A stretch of DNA of 5,912 bases from Pyrodictium sp. (GTDB taxonomy: Archaea > Thermoproteota > Thermoprotei_A > Sulfolobales > Pyrodictiaceae). A program made the translations under genes and the position numbers. The stretch covers positions 1 to 5,912 of the forward strand of contig DQUB01000014.1 in NCBI GenBank assembly GCA_015662475.1, read 5' to 3'. The first letter of the stretch is position 1, and the number at the start of each line of letters is the position of its first letter. Shown one piece after another: positions 5,136 through 5,912 of the stretch. The notes beneath the pieces were generated by a model that was given only the letters and a program-made list of their open reading frames with translations, did no database searches and was not told the origin of the DNA.

Positions 5136-5879
5136 TTGGTGTTACCTCCATTGGTTAAGGGTTCTCTACAAATTGGAAAGCTCATACTATTACAAAAACA
5201 GATTGCTTGCAAACTTGTTTTAAAAGATGTAATACCTCTTGACTCGATAAGATTTGTGTGTGGCCTCGACGCCGCATATTCAAGAATTTATAAAGGTGTT
5301 GCTGTAGCTACACTCATCGATATCCATAACAGAAAGCTTATAGATGCAAATGTTGCACTAGGCACACCCCCTCTCCAATACATTCCAGGTTTATTAGCAT
5401 TTAGAGAAGCACCAATCTTCTATACCGCACTAAGACCCCTTCTCCATCAATGCCAAGTTGTTGTTGTTGATGGACATGGAATATCGCATCCTCGTAAAGC
5501 TGGAATAGCAACGCATATTGGTATGGCCATTAAAAAGCCAACTATAGGTGTTGCTAAGTCGAAATTAGCAGGCACAATCAAGGTTGTAGATGGAGAGAAA
5601 TATGTTGAGCTTCAGGGCCAACTTGTTGCAAAAGTACTGGTGCATAGAAATAATGAGTTATATGTCAGCCCTGGCGCCTACATAACATTATCATCTGCGG
5701 TCAAAATAATAGAGCGGTTGCTCGAACCAGACAAAAGCTTACCTTTACCAACATACTATGCAGATACGCTGTCAAAGATGCTGGCAAGAAAACTTGATAA
5801 ACGAGTAATAGAACCCAAGACTTTAAAACAGCATAAGCTAATGGATATATTACGACGCACAGAACTGTTGTTGATATAG
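5136..5879 (+). CDS. nfi: Endonuclease V (deoxyinosine 3' endonuclease)
   Basis: Predicted Mg2+-dependent repair nuclease that nicks near deoxyinosine produced by adenine deamination, a frequent lesion at high temperature; the family can also cut inosine RNA. With a TTG start at 5136 the protein has 247 residues, within the family range. The metal-binding residues are present: Asp45 in GLDAAY, Glu91 in LLAFRE, and Asp112 in VDGHGISHPR (111-120). PTIGVAKSKLAG (135-146) supplies the conserved Lys141. Three usually conserved positions differ: the PYIP wedge reads QYIP (81-84), SPGH reads SPGA (178-181), and PTR reads PTY (205-207). The start is uncertain: no ATG is available, an in-frame stop lies at 5100-5102, and TTG 5136, GTG 5139 and TTG 5151 are all possible. 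TTG 5151 has GGTG nine bases upstream and would give 242 residues. It is probably cotranscribed with the proteasome gene. Confidence 0.93.
   Translation: MVLPPLVKGSLQIGKLILLQKQIACKLVLKDVIPLDSIRFVCGLDAAYSRIYKGVAVATLIDIHNRKLIDANVALGTPPLQYIPGLLAFREAPIFYTALRPLLHQCQVVVVDGHGISHPRKAGIATHIGMAIKKPTIGVAKSKLAGTIKVVDGEKYVELQGQLVAKVLVHRNNELYVSPGAYITLSSAVKIIERLLEPDKSLPLPTYYADTLSKMLARKLDKRVIEPKTLKQHKLMDILRRTELLLI
5138..5141 (+). promoter_or_regulatory. Possible Shine-Dalgarno for an endonuclease V start at TTG 5151
   Basis: GGTG ends nine bases before TTG 5151. No comparable purine-rich string precedes TTG 5136 or GTG 5139. This is the only hint for the shorter start; the match is four bases long and could be chance. 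Confidence 0.25.
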
Positions 5880-5912
5880 ATAACCTATGTTACAACCATC
5901 GAAAATTCTAGA
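5880..5912. other. Unassigned right-hand end
   Basis: There are 33 bases after the endonuclease V stop. No T-run terminator or promoter is visible. An ATG at 5887 opens eight codons to the edge on the plus strand. On the minus strand one frame coming in from the right ends with TAG at 5887-5885. Neither can be supported as a gene from so little sequence. Confidence 0.3.

Noticed and set aside
5887..5912. Possible new plus-strand gene starting at ATG 5887.
   Set aside because: Only eight codons are visible, without Shine-Dalgarno or promoter support.

Overview
The window looks like a piece of a thermophilic archaeal chromosome, most likely Thermoproteota (Crenarchaeota; Desulfurococcales- or Sulfolobales-like). 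The support is gene content and style: a NadM-type archaeal NMN adenylyltransferase, a NOG1 GTPase, a TFIIB-type zinc-ribbon protein, a 20S proteasome beta subunit, GTG/TTG starts, very short intergenic gaps, TATA/BRE-like elements and apparent leaderless initiation. No mobile element, CRISPR array, rRNA or tRNA is visible. No stretch longer than about 155 bases lacks a gene.

Layout. (1) Positions 1-959, minus: the N-terminal 319 residues of a NOL1/NOP2/Sun-family RNA m5C methyltransferase whose last residues lie beyond the left edge. (2) Divergent from it, plus strand: an NMN adenylyltransferase (1021-1542), then after a 2-base gap RNA 3'-terminal phosphate cyclase rtcA (1545-2645). (3) Minus strand, convergent with rtcA and overlapping it by 12 bases: a two-gene unit, transcribed right to left, of a short TFIIB-like protein (3763-4338) followed by NOG1 GTPase (2634-3758). 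(4) A 154-base divergent intergenic region with a promoter-like element on each strand. (5) Plus strand: a proteasome beta subunit (4493-5116), then endonuclease V (about 5136-5879), and 33 bases of unassigned sequence.

Most genes are informational housekeeping: RNA modification and repair, large-subunit ribosome assembly, DNA repair and transcription. The most interesting part is the right-hand divergent cluster. The TFIIB-like protein has a zinc ribbon, no recognisable B-reader and apparently one cyclin-like repeat, resembling the TFB3 type of crenarchaeal factor. The proteasome beta subunit has Ala where the catalytic Thr1 should be, with the other active-site residues kept, so it is predicted to be a non-proteolytic paralogue. 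Both divergent genes are preceded by the same GAAA-N4-CCATATA element, and a perfect 12-base palindrome spans the start codon of the TFIIB-like gene. All functional calls rest on motif recognition by eye; no database search was run.
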